Shown here one piece after another: positions 1 through 9,806 of a stretch of DNA of 64,000 bases (positions are counted from its first letter, which is position 1; each line of letters begins with the position of its first letter). The position numbers and the translations under genes are program-made. The notes under the pieces are model-generated. The model made no database searches and was not told the origin of the DNA. It saw only the letters and a list, made by a program, of their open reading frames with translations. This stretch comes from an uncultured Bacteroidota bacterium (GTDB lineage Bacteria; Bacteroidota; Bacteroidia; Flavobacteriales; Flavobacteriaceae): NCBI GenBank assembly GCA_902514625.1, contig CABXRK010000001.1, forward strand, positions 17,739-81,738. Reading direction: 5' to 3'.

Positions 1-1
1 T

Positions 2-1417
2 AAACTCACTGAAAAAAACTCCTCTGGAAAATTAAAATATTCCGAATGGTACTATGGCCCTCAAAAGAGATTATTTTTTGCACCTCAATTAAAATTTTAT
101 CCTGGAAAGAAATTAATAAAAAAAGGGACTCTAACCCCTGCAATACAATTCATAAAAGAATCTAGAATAAATAGAAGGTCTAATGCTTTAAATAAGTCAA
201 TACAAAAGGAATCTCTTGTTGTTTACAGTTTAAATGGCGATTTTGAGGGATCAATGACCCCTAAACTTTCTTTTTCATATGGATTTGAGGTAGTTCAAAA
301 CAAATTAAGTTCAACCGCATATTCTGAAAAATTGATTTTACTTAATAATAAAATAATCGGATTTGAAAATAGAATACTAATTCCCACAAGATATCCAAGT
401 GGTGGAAGCTCATATAAAAATTACGCTTCATATATAAATTTTGATTTTGACATAAACAAATCAACTACTATAAATTATGGTCTTCGTTTTACCTGGTCAT
501 CAATAGAAGCTAATTGGCAAGAATTGGCTTCTATTGATGCATTTTTATCTAATTATAAATCTAATTCAAATGCATTAACTACTAGTTTAGGGATAGCGCA
601 TAGGACTAATAATAATTTAAAATTTAATGCAATATTTTCTAGTGGATTTAGAAATCCTAACATTGACGATATTGGAAAAATTAGAGAAAATAATGGAATA
701 CTTACAGTCCCCAATACATTTCTGAAGCCTGAATATGCTTATAATTTTGATTTAGGGTTAGATTATTTTTCGCCCAAAATAAAAAATACCATCTCTTTTA
801 GAACTTTTATTTCATTAATATCTAGACATATTGTTAGATCCAATTATACTATTTTCGCTGATAAGTCAACAAAAAACCCAAATACAATTTTATACGATGG
901 GAATGAGGTTATAACAATTGCAAATAAGAATTTGGGTAATAGGGTAATATATGGAGGGTCACTTGATACAAAAATTTCTATAAATAAAACCTTAAAATTC
1001 ATTTCTAATTTTACTTTAACAAAAGCTGATTCAAATATAAAATATGGTCCTATGCCCTCTATCTCTCCATTTTTTGGGGCTATTATTTTTAACTATAGCA
1101 AAAAGAATTTTTCAGTGGAAACTAAAATTAAATTTAGTGAGTCTAAACGCCCTGATGAATTTAGCAAAGGAGGAGAAGATAGGCTTGAATCAACTCCATT
1201 AATAAAATCTTCAATATTAAATGGGGAAAAAATTAATTATTATTACGGTTTCCCTTCATGGAATACTTTTTCAATTATTTCTAATTACATGATTAATGAA
1301 TCATTTATAATTAATTTAGGAATTAATAATATTTTTGATGCTAATTATCGAGAATTTTCCTCAGGTATTTCATCTCCAGGAAGAAATTTTATTGCAGGAA
1401 TACGATTCGATTTTTAA
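2..1417 (+). CDS. TonB-dependent outer-membrane receptor, C-terminal part (5' end outside window)
   Basis: The frame is open from the first bases of the window without a stop, so the gene begins upstream; an internal ATG at 254 is not the start. The product is beta-strand rich, with alternating polar and aromatic residues and repeated short turns. It ends in G-I-R-F-D-F, the terminal aromatic signature of outer-membrane barrels. The pattern NLGINNIFDANYREF near the end is typical of the last strands of TonB-dependent receptors in Bacteroidota. About 470 residues of barrel are visible; the plug and TonB box are outside. It would import a large or scarce substrate using TonB energy. The substrate cannot be told from this part. 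Confidence 0.85.
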   Translation, partial: KLTEKNSSGKLKYSEWYYGPQKRLFFAPQLKFYPGKKLIKKGTLTPAIQFIKESRINRRSNALNKSIQKESLVVYSLNGDFEGSMTPKLSFSYGFEVVQNKLSSTAYSEKLILLNNKIIGFENRILIPTRYPSGGSSYKNYASYINFDFDINKSTTINYGLRFTWSSIEANWQELASIDAFLSNYKSNSNALTTSLGIAHRTNNNLKFNAIFSSGFRNPNIDDIGKIRENNGILTVPNTFLKPEYAYNFDLGLDYFSPKIKNTISFRTFISLISRHIVRSNYTIFADKSTKNPNTILYDGNEVITIANKNLGNRVIYGGSLDTKISINKTLKFISNFTLTKADSNIKYGPMPSISPFFGAIIFNYSKKNFSVETKIKFSESKRPDEFSKGGEDRLESTPLIKSSILNGEKINYYYGFPSWNTFSIISNYMINESFIINLGINNIFDANYREFSSGISSPGRNFIAGIRFDF

Positions 1418-1515
1418 AACTGTAAATATTAAGTATAATTATAACAACTTGAAAAATGAAATGAATATTTGTTTATAAATTGCTTAATTTCGCAATTTGA
1501 TTAACTATATGTTAA

Positions 1516-4500
1516 ATGTCTTTTAAAGAATATAAGGGATTGGATTTGAATAAAATCTCAAAAGAGATTTTAAAAATATGGAGTGAAAAGTCTATATTTA
1601 AAAAGAGTGTTATTTCTCGTGAAAATTCTGAAAATTACATCTTTTACGAAGGGCCTCCTTCAGCAAATGGCATTCCAGGTATTCATCATATGATGGGAAG
1701 AACAATTAAGGACATTTTCTGCAGGTATAAAACCCTACAAGGGTTTCAAGTAAACCGAAAAGCTGGTTGGGATACTCATGGACTTCCAGTAGAACTTAGC
1801 GTCGAAAAAGAACTAGGAATTACAAAAGAAGCTATTGGGGGAAAAATCAGTGTAAAAGATTTTAATTCTGCCTGTAAAGTAGCTGTAATGAAATACACAA
1901 AAACTTGGAAGGAATTAACTAACAAAATGGGTTATTGGATTGATATGGATTCTCCATATGTTACTTATAATTCAAAGTATATAGAAACTGTTTGGTGGCT
2001 AATCAAGCAACTTCATCTTAAGGATTTGCTTTATAAGGGTTATTCTATTCAACCTTATTCTCCAAAGGCAGGTACTGGTCTTAGTTCTCATGAACTTAAT
2101 CAACCCGGCACCTACAAAAGCGTTAGTGATACAAGTGTTACTGCTCAGTTTAAAGCTATTTTTTCTAGTCTGCCAGAAAAATTAAAAAAGTATAATAATT
2201 TATACTTACTAGCTTGGACTACGACACCCTGGACTCTACCATCTAACACTGCTTTATCTGTAAATGAGAATATTAATTACTGTATAATTAAAACATTTAA
2301 TCAATATACTTTTTCTCCTATTAGCGTTGTAATAGCAACTAAATTAATTGATAAAATTTTTAATAAAAAATTTTTTAAAGTTAAATCATTAAAAGAATTA
2401 AGTGCTTATAATTCAAATGACAAAAAAATTCCATTTTTATTTTGTCAACATATAAAAGGAAAAGATTTAATAGATATTAAATATGAAAAATTATGGGAAG
2501 ATGCTCCAATGCCATTGCATTTTCCTGAAAATGCATTTAGAATTATTTCTGGAAACTTTGTTAATATAGAGGAAGGAACAGGTATAGTTCATACTGCTCC
2601 TACTTTCGGTGCTGATGATTCTAAAGCTGCAAAAGAGGCTGTTCCTGAAGTTCCTCCTCTTATGGTTAAGGATGAAAATAATATTCCTGTGCCATTAGTT
2701 GATCTTGAAGGAAAATTCAGAAAAGAATTAGGGGCATTAGGTGGAAAATATGTTAAAAATGAATATTATGAAACTAATAAAGTCCCTGAAAAATCTGTAG
2801 ATGTTGAAATAGCAATAAAATTAAAAGAAAACAACAAAGCGTTTAATGTAGAAAAACACATTCACTCATATCCAAATTGTTGGAGGACTGATAAACCAAT
2901 TTTGTACTATCCTCTTGATTCTTGGTTTATTAAAGTTTCTTCTCATAATAAAAAGTTATCAAGGCAAAATGCTTCAATAAATTGGAAACCGAAAAATACA
3001 GGAGAAGGAAGGTTTGGAAATTGGTTATTAAATGCAAATGATTGGAATTTATCTCGTTCTAGATTCTGGGGGATCCCTCTTCCTATTTGGAGATCAAAAA
3101 ATAAATCTGAGACTAAGGTTATTGGCTCAATTGAAGAACTAATAATCGAAATAAATAAATCGTTAGAAATTGGTTTAATGAAAAAAAATCCATTCTCTAA
3201 ATTCAAAATAGGAGACATGCAAAACTCTAATTATGAAAAAATAGATTTACATAAAGAAAATGTTGATGAAATAATTTTAACCACTTCTGATGGCAAACCA
3301 ATGTATAGAGAATCTGATCTTATCGATGTTTGGTTTGATTCTGGATCAATGCCTTTTGCTCAACTTCACTATCCTTTTGAAAATATTGAAAAAATTGACG
3401 GTAAAATTAATTTTCCCGCAGATTTTATTTGTGAGGGAGTTGATCAAACAAGAGGTTGGTTTTATACCCTTCATGTAATTTCAACTTTATTATTTGATTC
3501 TGTTGCATATAAAAATGTGATTTCTAATGGATTAGTACTTGACAAAAAAGGACAAAAAATGTCAAAAAGGTTGGGCAATGTAATTGACCCATTTGAAACA
3601 CTTGAAAAATATGGCCCAGATGCAACAAGATGGTATATGGTAAATAATTCTAACCCATGGGATAATTTAAAATTTGATTTTAAAGGAATTGAAGAAGTTA
3701 AAAGAAAATTCTTTGGCACCCTTTTTAATACTTATTCTTTTTTTAGCCTCTACTCAAACATTGATGGATGGATTTATAAAGAAGCTCCAATTCCTCTAAA
3801 AAATAGAGTTGAAACTGATCAATGGATTTTGTCAGAACTACATTCATTGATCAAAACTGTTGATTCTGCTTATCAAGATTTTGAACCCACAAAAGCTTCA
3901 AGAGCAATCTCAAATTTTGTCCAAGAACTTTTAAGTAATTGGTATGTTAGACTTTCCAGAAGAAGATTTTGGAAAGGAGCTTATGGTAAAGATAAAATTT
4001 CTGCTTATCAAACTCTCTTCGAATGTCTTATTACAATAAGTAAACTTTGTTCACCAATAGCTCCATTTTACTCAGATAATTTATATCTAGATCTGTGTAG
4101 TGCTACTAATATAGAAAATCACGAATCCGTTCATCTTAGTTCATTCCCAAAGCATAACTCAGAATATATTAATCACTACCTAGAAGAAAGTATGTTAAAA
4201 GCTAGAATAATTTCTTCTTTAGTATTGTCCCTAAGAAAAAAAGAACAAATAAAAGTTAGACAGCCACTTAACAAAATACTTATTCCCATTTTAAATGCCA
4301 ATGAAAAAAAATCTATTTTAAAAGTTAAAGAATTAATTCTTTCAGAAACTAATGTAAAAAAAATTGAATTCATTGATGATGAAAGCGAACTTCTGATTAA
4401 AGAAATCAAGCCTAATTTTAAATCCCTAGGACCTAAATTTGGTAAAGACATTAAAAAAATTGAGTCTTTAATTTCAAAATTAACTGCTCAACAAATATAT

Positions 4501-4917
4501 GATCTTGAAAATGACAAATCTATTCCTCTTAAACTAAATAATAAATTAATTTCTATTTCAAAAAATGATATTGAAATTAAATCTAAAGATATTAATGGTT
4601 GGTTGGTTGCTAAAGGAAATGGAATAACTTTAGCTTTAGACATTCAAATAACTGAAAATTTAGCTTATGAAGGAATAGCTCGAGAATTGATAAATAGAAT
4701 TCAAAATCTAAGAAAAGATATCGGATTTAAAGTTACAGACAAAATTATTATATATTTGAAAAAAAATAATATACTTGATCCTATTATAAAAATACATGAA
4801 AACCATATAAAAGGAGAAACGTTATGTGAAAAAATCATTATTAAGAAAAATATTGATAATGGTCATAATATCGCATTTGAAAAAATCAAAACAGAGATTT
4901 TAATTTTAAAAAAATGA
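1516..4917 (+). CDS. ileS: Isoleucyl-tRNA synthetase
   Basis: Class I aminoacyl-tRNA synthetase that charges tRNA-Ile with isoleucine in the cytoplasm. The HIGH-type nucleotide site is seen as NGIPGIHH (about residues 51-58) and the KMSKR loop is at 681-685. The CP1 editing insert is present between them (TTTPWTLPSN, EEGTGIVHTAPTFG). The W-x-I-S-R-like sequence LSRSRFWGIPLP and the VWFDSG block match IleRS. At 1133 residues it has the long form usual for Bacteroidota. The start ATG follows a near-match to the Bacteroidota -7 box (TAATTTCG at 1485). The stop overlaps the next ATG by four bases, so the DksA-like gene is translationally coupled. Confidence 0.98.
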   Translation: MSFKEYKGLDLNKISKEILKIWSEKSIFKKSVISRENSENYIFYEGPPSANGIPGIHHMMGRTIKDIFCRYKTLQGFQVNRKAGWDTHGLPVELSVEKELGITKEAIGGKISVKDFNSACKVAVMKYTKTWKELTNKMGYWIDMDSPYVTYNSKYIETVWWLIKQLHLKDLLYKGYSIQPYSPKAGTGLSSHELNQPGTYKSVSDTSVTAQFKAIFSSLPEKLKKYNNLYLLAWTTTPWTLPSNTALSVNENINYCIIKTFNQYTFSPISVVIATKLIDKIFNKKFFKVKSLKELSAYNSNDKKIPFLFCQHIKGKDLIDIKYEKLWEDAPMPLHFPENAFRIISGNFVNIEEGTGIVHTAPTFGADDSKAAKEAVPEVPPLMVKDENNIPVPLVDLEGKFRKELGALGGKYVKNEYYETNKVPEKSVDVEIAIKLKENNKAFNVEKHIHSYPNCWRTDKPILYYPLDSWFIKVSSHNKKLSRQNASINWKPKNTGEGRFGNWLLNANDWNLSRSRFWGIPLPIWRSKNKSETKVIGSIEELIIEINKSLEIGLMKKNPFSKFKIGDMQNSNYEKIDLHKENVDEIILTTSDGKPMYRESDLIDVWFDSGSMPFAQLHYPFENIEKIDGKINFPADFICEGVDQTRGWFYTLHVISTLLFDSVAYKNVISNGLVLDKKGQKMSKRLGNVIDPFETLEKYGPDATRWYMVNNSNPWDNLKFDFKGIEEVKRKFFGTLFNTYSFFSLYSNIDGWIYKEAPIPLKNRVETDQWILSELHSLIKTVDSAYQDFEPTKASRAISNFVQELLSNWYVRLSRRRFWKGAYGKDKISAYQTLFECLITISKLCSPIAPFYSDNLYLDLCSATNIENHESVHLSSFPKHNSEYINHYLEESMLKARIISSLVLSLRKKEQIKVRQPLNKILIPILNANEKKSILKVKELILSETNVKKIEFIDDESELLIKEIKPNFKSLGPKFGKDIKKIESLISKLTAQQIYDLENDKSIPLKLNNKLISISKNDIEIKSKDINGWLVAKGNGITLALDIQITENLAYEGIARELINRIQNLRKDIGFKVTDKIIIYLKKNNILDPIIKIHENHIKGETLCEKIIIKKNIDNGHNIAFEKIKTEILILKK

Positions 4918-5291
4918 AAAAAAAATCAGGATATTCACAAAAAGAACTTTCAGAGTTTAGAAAAATAATAGAAACCAAGATCTTTTTAGCTAAAAAAGAT
5001 CTTGATCTTTTAAAAAGCTCATACAAAAATGATCGAAATAATGGAACTGAAGATACTTCTCCAACATTTAAAGCGTTTGAAGAAGGCTCTGAAACTATGT
5101 CTAAAGAAGCTAATACTCAATTAGCAATTAGACAAGAAAAATTTATTAGAGATCTTAAAAATGCACTTATAAGAATTAAAAACAAGACCTATGGAATATG
5201 TCGAGTAACTGGAACCCTTATTCAAAAAGAACGTTTAAAACTTGTTCCACATGCTACTTTAAGTATAGAAGCAAAAAAAATACAAAAGTAA
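4914..5291 (+). CDS. DksA/TraR family C4-type zinc-finger-like regulator
   Basis: A 125-residue protein with an N-terminal coiled coil and a C-terminal module YGICRVTG..I...RL..VPHATLSIEAK, which is the DksA/TraR family ending. DksA-type proteins bind the RNA polymerase secondary channel and modulate initiation with ppGpp. Only one cysteine of the zinc finger remains (in ICRVTG), so this is the zinc-less form common in Bacteroidota. It overlaps ileS by ATGA and sits in the order ileS-dksA-lspA that is often seen in flavobacteria, so co-transcription is likely. Confidence 0.9.
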   Translation: MKKKSGYSQKELSEFRKIIETKIFLAKKDLDLLKSSYKNDRNNGTEDTSPTFKAFEEGSETMSKEANTQLAIRQEKFIRDLKNALIRIKNKTYGICRVTGTLIQKERLKLVPHATLSIEAKKIQK

Positions 5292-5857
5292 ATTTTAAAT
5301 TAATCCTTTCTCTTTTTGTTTTTTTATTCCAACTTTCTTTTGGACAAAGAGAAATTAAAAAAGATTGGGATACTAATTTGTTTTCTAAAGTAACTTTTTA
5401 CATTCCATTTTCTAATAAAATCAATATTTATAACAACTCAAACCAAAAACTTGAAATAATTTTCAACTCAAATGGAGAATATCAAAATTCAATACTATTA
5501 AACACAAAATTAATCAATGAAGAAATTATTATAGAAGAAATTATGAATCCTCTTTTCGAAAAAAAAAATGATAAATTAAGTGCTCATAAATTAATGTCTT
5601 CATCATTTATAATCAAAATTCCCGATTATATTCCTTTAAAAATTGAAATTAACGATGCAAAAGTTAAATGCTCTGGAAATTTTCTAGATATTAATTTAAA
5701 ACAAAAAGAAGGTGTATTTAATTTGATATCTCAAAAAAGTAATGGTGAAATTTTTACAGAATATGCTGAAATTAATATCTTCTCTAATCACCAAAGTAAA
5801 TTTTCTAATTTAAAAGTTACTAGTAAGAAAGGAAATGTTTTTTATCATACACAATAA
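5198..5857 (+). CDS. Secreted beta-rich protein of unknown function (start uncertain)
   Basis: The credible protein begins close to the dksA stop with a hydrophobic signal peptide (LILSLFVFLFQLSFGQ), followed by about 170 residues of short alternating beta strands resembling a small DUF4097/adhesin-type beta helix. No ATG, GTG or TTG lies in frame just before the signal peptide. The only ATG is at 5198, inside dksA, and would add about 32 basic residues in front of the signal. The real start is therefore unresolved; a rare start codon or translational coupling from dksA is possible. Its place between dksA and lspA suggests an operon. Function is not recognised. Confidence 0.6.
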   Translation: MSSNWNPYSKRTFKTCSTCYFKYRSKKNTKVNFKLILSLFVFLFQLSFGQREIKKDWDTNLFSKVTFYIPFSNKINIYNNSNQKLEIIFNSNGEYQNSILLNTKLINEEIIIEEIMNPLFEKKNDKLSAHKLMSSSFIIKIPDYIPLKIEINDAKVKCSGNFLDINLKQKEGVFNLISQKSNGEIFTEYAEINIFSNHQSKFSNLKVTSKKGNVFYHTQ

Positions 5858-5882
5858 TACTATAAATTTGAATTAAAAATTT

Positions 5883-6530
5883 ATGAAAATAAAATCTCCT
5901 AAATTAATAAGTTGTAAATATTTGTCTATAATTATATTTATAATAATTATCGATCAATTCTCTAAAATTTATATTAAATTAAATTATCCTCTAACTTTAT
6001 ATGGTCAACCAGCAATTATTGATTGGGGATTTTTTAAATTATTATTTATAGAAAACAGAGGAATGGCCTGGGGAACTAAAATCAATGATTTTATACCTTT
6101 TATTTCTGAAGAAACAGGGAAACTGTTTTTAACTATTTTAAGGCTTATTGCAATATCTATTTTATCCTTCTGGTTAATTGAAACTATCCGAAATAAAGCT
6201 CATTATCTTAAAACTACCGCTTTATCCCTAATTTTAGCAGGTGCAATAGGAAATATTATTGATTCCTTATTCTACGGAGTAATTTTTTCTCATAGTTATG
6301 GTCAAATAGCTCAATTTCTTCCTGAAAAAGGATATGCCCCTTTTCTTTTTGGAAATGTGGTGGATATGCTACAATTCCCTCTTGTATCATGGAAATGGCC
6401 AAGTTGGATACCATGGATAGGTGGAAATGACTATACGTTTTTTCAATATGTTTTTAACTTTGCCGATTCTTCAATAAGTATTGGAATAGCTATCATTTTA
6501 ATTTTTAACAAAAAAATAATTAATTCTTAA
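5883..6530 (+). CDS. lspA: Lipoprotein signal peptidase (signal peptidase II)
   Basis: Inner-membrane aspartyl protease that cuts prolipoproteins before the lipidated Cys. The catalytic pair is visible as GNVVDM (Asp161) and FNFADSS (Asp195), with the NRG motif near residue 58. Four hydrophobic segments fit the LspA topology. At 215 residues it is longer than the E. coli enzyme because of the extra loop around 130-155 and 168-185, as in other flavobacterial LspA proteins. Many lipoproteins in this window (for example near 9.8, 46.7, 47.6 and 48.9 kb) would be its substrates. It converges on the cyclo-ligase gene, the 3' ends overlapping by four bases. Confidence 0.96.
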   Translation: MKIKSPKLISCKYLSIIIFIIIIDQFSKIYIKLNYPLTLYGQPAIIDWGFFKLLFIENRGMAWGTKINDFIPFISEETGKLFLTILRLIAISILSFWLIETIRNKAHYLKTTALSLILAGAIGNIIDSLFYGVIFSHSYGQIAQFLPEKGYAPFLFGNVVDMLQFPLVSWKWPSWIPWIGGNDYTFFQYVFNFADSSISIGIAIILIFNKKIINS

Positions 6531-7093
6531 AATTGATAAATCCTAGATGGAGTGACACAATAATCAATTCTTATATCTCTTTTGTTTGAAGGTATTAACT
6601 TTTCTTCTGGTGGAAAAAATGACAATCCTATCTTTAAACAATCATTATTACAGCTTTTTAAAAAATTATCGTAATACCCTTTGCCGTAACCTATCCGATT
6701 GCCATTTATATCATAAACGAGTAACGGGACAAAAACAACATCAATTTTTTTAGAATTAATTTGAATGCCATTTTTAGGCTGAAAAATTCCAATTTTACTT
6801 TGCTCAATTATTGTAAAATCAGTAAGCAAAAAATTTTTTAAACTAGTTTTTGAACATACTTTCGGTACTGCTATTTTCTTGCCTCTCCCTTGTAGTAGTG
6901 AAATTATATAACTGGTTTCAACCTCTTTCAATTTAGGAATCGTCAAAAATAAATGAAACATTTTTTTATTCCATATGCTCATTTTATTACAATTATTAGC
7001 AATATCCAGACTCATCTGATGAATTTCCTTATCAGAAATTTTATTTCTCAAACCTCTATAAACTTTTCTGAAAGTATTCTTTATGTTTTTCAT
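6527..7093 (-). CDS. 5-formyltetrahydrofolate cyclo-ligase
   Basis: Converts 5-formyl-THF to 5,10-methenyl-THF with ATP. The C-terminal signature G-Y-G-K-G-Y-Y-D-x-F is present, as are the central substrate-binding PLLVYD and the N-terminal basic segment KNTFRKVYRGLRNKIS. I place the start at the ATG at 7093 because that segment matches the usual beginning of the family; an earlier ATG at 7135 only adds a lysine-rich stretch. The length of about 188 residues is normal. It is convergent with lspA and divergent from uvrC (71 bp apart). Confidence 0.93.
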   Translation of the reverse strand: MKNIKNTFRKVYRGLRNKISDKEIHQMSLDIANNCNKMSIWNKKMFHLFLTIPKLKEVETSYIISLLQGRGKKIAVPKVCSKTSLKNFLLTDFTIIEQSKIGIFQPKNGIQINSKKIDVVFVPLLVYDINGNRIGYGKGYYDNFLKSCNNDCLKIGLSFFPPEEKLIPSNKRDIRIDYCVTPSRIYQF

Positions 7094-7163
7094 TTTATTT
7101 ATATTTTTAAATTTAAGTGTTTTCTTTATATACATTATATAATTTAAAAATTAGTTTAGATTA

Positions 7164-8903
7164 ATGAAAATTGCTGCTCTTGAAATACAATTAAAAACTT
7201 TACCTGAGTGTCCAGGGGTTTATAAATTCTTCAACCGAAAAAAAAATATTCTATATATAGGAAAGGCAAAAAATCTCAAAAAAAGAGTTTCTTCTTACTT
7301 TAATAAAAATCATAAAAATTTTAAAACTAATATTCTTGTAAGGCAAATTTTTATAATTGAAAACATTGTTGTTGAAACTGAAATGGATGCTTTACTCCTT
7401 GAAAATAATTTAATAAAAAAATACAAGCCTAAATATAATGTTTTATTAAAAGATGATAAAACTTACCCATGGATTTGTATAAAAAAACATCCTAAACCAA
7501 GAATCTTTTACACTAGAAAAATAGAAGAAAATTCAGATGAATATTTTGGGCCTTTTACAAGTGTCAAAAATGTGAAATTTTTAATTCAATTAATTAAAGA
7601 CTTATATCCTTTTTTAAATCACGAATTAATTCACTTATTAAAAAACACTTACCAAGAAAATGAAATCAATCTTTATGATAAGAACATCAAATCAATAAAA
7701 GCACTCATAAAAGGAAATTTCAAAGAGTGTGTTCGTCAGTTCAAAAAAGAAATGAATGATTTTTCAGCAAAGATGGAATTTGAAAATGCTCAGAAAATTA
7801 AAGAAAAAATTGGTGTTTTATATACTTATCAAAGTAAATCTACAATTGTTAATCCTAAAATAACAAACACAGATGTATTTACCGTTTTCTCTGATAAAAT
7901 TTTTGCATATGTAAACTACATGCAAATTTCATATGGTTCAATTAATAGCTCTTATACAATTGAAATAAAAAAGAAATTAAATGAATCCGATAGAAAAATT
8001 CTAAAAATTGCAATTATCGAATTAAGAAAAAGATTTAATTCTGTTTCTAAAGAAATATTGACACAGTTTAAGATTGATTTACCTTATAAAATTAATTGTA
8101 TTGTTCCAAAATTAGGTGACAAAAAAAATTTAATAGCTTTATCGCTTAAAAACGCAAAGTCTTTCAGATTAGAAAGATTTAAACAAATTCAAATTCTTGA
8201 CCCTGAAAAACATACAAAAAGACTTCTAAATCAAATAAGACAAGATCTGAAACTTTCTAAAACTCCTTTTCATATTGAATGTTTTGATAATTCAAACCTT
8301 CAGGGAACTAATCCAGTTGCTGCTTGCGTAGTATTTAAAAATTGTAAGCCTTCTAAAAAAGATTATAGACATTACGATATCAAATCAGTTAAAGGCCCTA
8401 ATGATTTTGCTTCCATGGAAGAAATAATTTTTAGAAGATATACCAGACTTTTAAATGAAAGAAGAAATTTGCCTCAACTAATTGTAATAGATGGAGGTAA
8501 AGGTCAAGTTTCTTCTGCCGTTAAAAGTATCAACAAACTTAATCTAAGTGAAAAAATTTCAATTATAGGCATCGCTAAAAAATTAGAAAAAATCTATTTT
8601 CCAAATGACTCTGTTCCAATTTATCTGGATAAAAAATCTGAAACTCTAAGAATAATACAACAATTGCGAAATGAAGCTCATAGATTTGGGATTAAACTAC
8701 ATAGAAAAAAAAGAAACCAAAATTCATTAACATCTAAATTAGATGAGATTACTGGAATAGGAAAAAAGACAAAAGAATCTCTATTGAAAGAATACAAATC
8801 ATTTAAAAACATTTCTAAGGCATCTTTAGAAAATTTATCTTTTCTGATAGGGCCTTCAAAAGCAAAAAAAATAATTAATTTAACAAAAAAAAATTCTAGT
8901 TAA
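7164..8903 (+). CDS. uvrC: UvrABC system protein C
   Basis: Nucleotide excision repair endonuclease subunit that makes both cuts around a lesion bound by UvrB. The N-terminal GIY-YIG domain is seen as PGVYKFF..KNILYIGKAKNLKKRVSSYF (residues about 18-47). A UvrB-interacting UVR motif is near residues 200-220 (KKEMNDFSAKMEFENAQKIKEKI). The RNase H-like half holds ECFDNSNLQGTNPVA. The C-terminal helix-hairpin-helix pair is around LDEITGIGKKTKESLL. At 579 residues it is slightly short but complete. Confidence 0.97.
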   Translation: MKIAALEIQLKTLPECPGVYKFFNRKKNILYIGKAKNLKKRVSSYFNKNHKNFKTNILVRQIFIIENIVVETEMDALLLENNLIKKYKPKYNVLLKDDKTYPWICIKKHPKPRIFYTRKIEENSDEYFGPFTSVKNVKFLIQLIKDLYPFLNHELIHLLKNTYQENEINLYDKNIKSIKALIKGNFKECVRQFKKEMNDFSAKMEFENAQKIKEKIGVLYTYQSKSTIVNPKITNTDVFTVFSDKIFAYVNYMQISYGSINSSYTIEIKKKLNESDRKILKIAIIELRKRFNSVSKEILTQFKIDLPYKINCIVPKLGDKKNLIALSLKNAKSFRLERFKQIQILDPEKHTKRLLNQIRQDLKLSKTPFHIECFDNSNLQGTNPVAACVVFKNCKPSKKDYRHYDIKSVKGPNDFASMEEIIFRRYTRLLNERRNLPQLIVIDGGKGQVSSAVKSINKLNLSEKISIIGIAKKLEKIYFPNDSVPIYLDKKSETLRIIQQLRNEAHRFGIKLHRKKRNQNSLTSKLDEITGIGKKTKESLLKEYKSFKNISKASLENLSFLIGPSKAKKIINLTKKNSS

Positions 8904-8978
8904 TATTGTTAATATTTTAATTAATAATTTCAAATCAGTAGTTTTTAAATTACTAGTAATTAAATTATATTGAAAATT

Positions 8979-9797
8979 ATGATTCTTAAAAAAAAATTTT
9001 TGTTTAATTTATTTTTACTGAAAATTGCTATTCTGCTTTGTCAAGAAAATCATAACTCCCATTCAATTAATGATTCAATAAAAATAAATTCATTTAAACA
9101 TGGGGAATGGTTTGAATATAGAATTCACTATGGGTTTATTAATGCAGGCTTCGCTACACTTGAAATTATTGAAGACTCAATAAACAACAAAGCTGTCTTT
9201 CATTCAAAAGGATATGGCAAAACTGTAGGATTAGCAAGGTTGTTTTTTAAAGTAGAAGACTTTTATGAAAGCTATTTCGATAAATTCACCGGACTACCAT
9301 ATAAGTTTATTAGGAATATTTATGAAGGTGGTTACACTAAAAATACAGAGATATTTTTTAATCATAAACTTGGTCTTGCTAATGTTGATGATAAAAAAAA
9401 CGATAAAAAATATTCACTCCCCCTAAATCAAAATGCACAAGATATGATTTCTGCTTTTTACTATTTAAGAAATTTTTTTAATCCTTCTGAAATTAAAGTC
9501 GACGATACTTTAGATATAAATATGTTTTTTGATAATGAGAACTATATCTTTAAATTAAAATTTCTTGGAGTAGAAATATTAGAAACCAAATTTGGAAAAA
9601 TCAATTGTCTAAAATTAAGACCTTATGTTCAAAGTGGAAGAGTATTTAAAGCACAAGAAAGTGTTACTTTGTGGGTTTCTAATGATAAAAATAAGCTCCC
9701 AATTAGACTTCAAGCTAATCTCGCAGTTGGAGCGATTAAATGTGACCTGGAAAACTTTAAAAATTTAAACCATCCTTTTTCTTTAACTTTAAATTAA
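8979..9797 (+). CDS. DUF3108 family secreted protein
   Basis: A protein of about 272 residues with an N-terminal signal peptide (KKKFLFNLFLLKIAILLCQ) followed by a periplasmic domain beginning FKHGEWFEYRIHYGFINAGFATLEI, the recognisable opening of DUF3108 proteins. I prefer the ATG at 8979 over a TTG at 8970. In Bacteroidota, DUF3108 genes often lie just before an M23 peptidase, as here (9 bp gap). A role in envelope biogenesis is an inference from that context only; no catalytic residues are evident. Confidence 0.8.
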   Translation: MILKKKFLFNLFLLKIAILLCQENHNSHSINDSIKINSFKHGEWFEYRIHYGFINAGFATLEIIEDSINNKAVFHSKGYGKTVGLARLFFKVEDFYESYFDKFTGLPYKFIRNIYEGGYTKNTEIFFNHKLGLANVDDKKNDKKYSLPLNQNAQDMISAFYYLRNFFNPSEIKVDDTLDINMFFDNENYIFKLKFLGVEILETKFGKINCLKLRPYVQSGRVFKAQESVTLWVSNDKNKLPIRLQANLAVGAIKCDLENFKNLNHPFSLTLN

Positions 9798-9806
9798 AAT
9801 CCAAAT

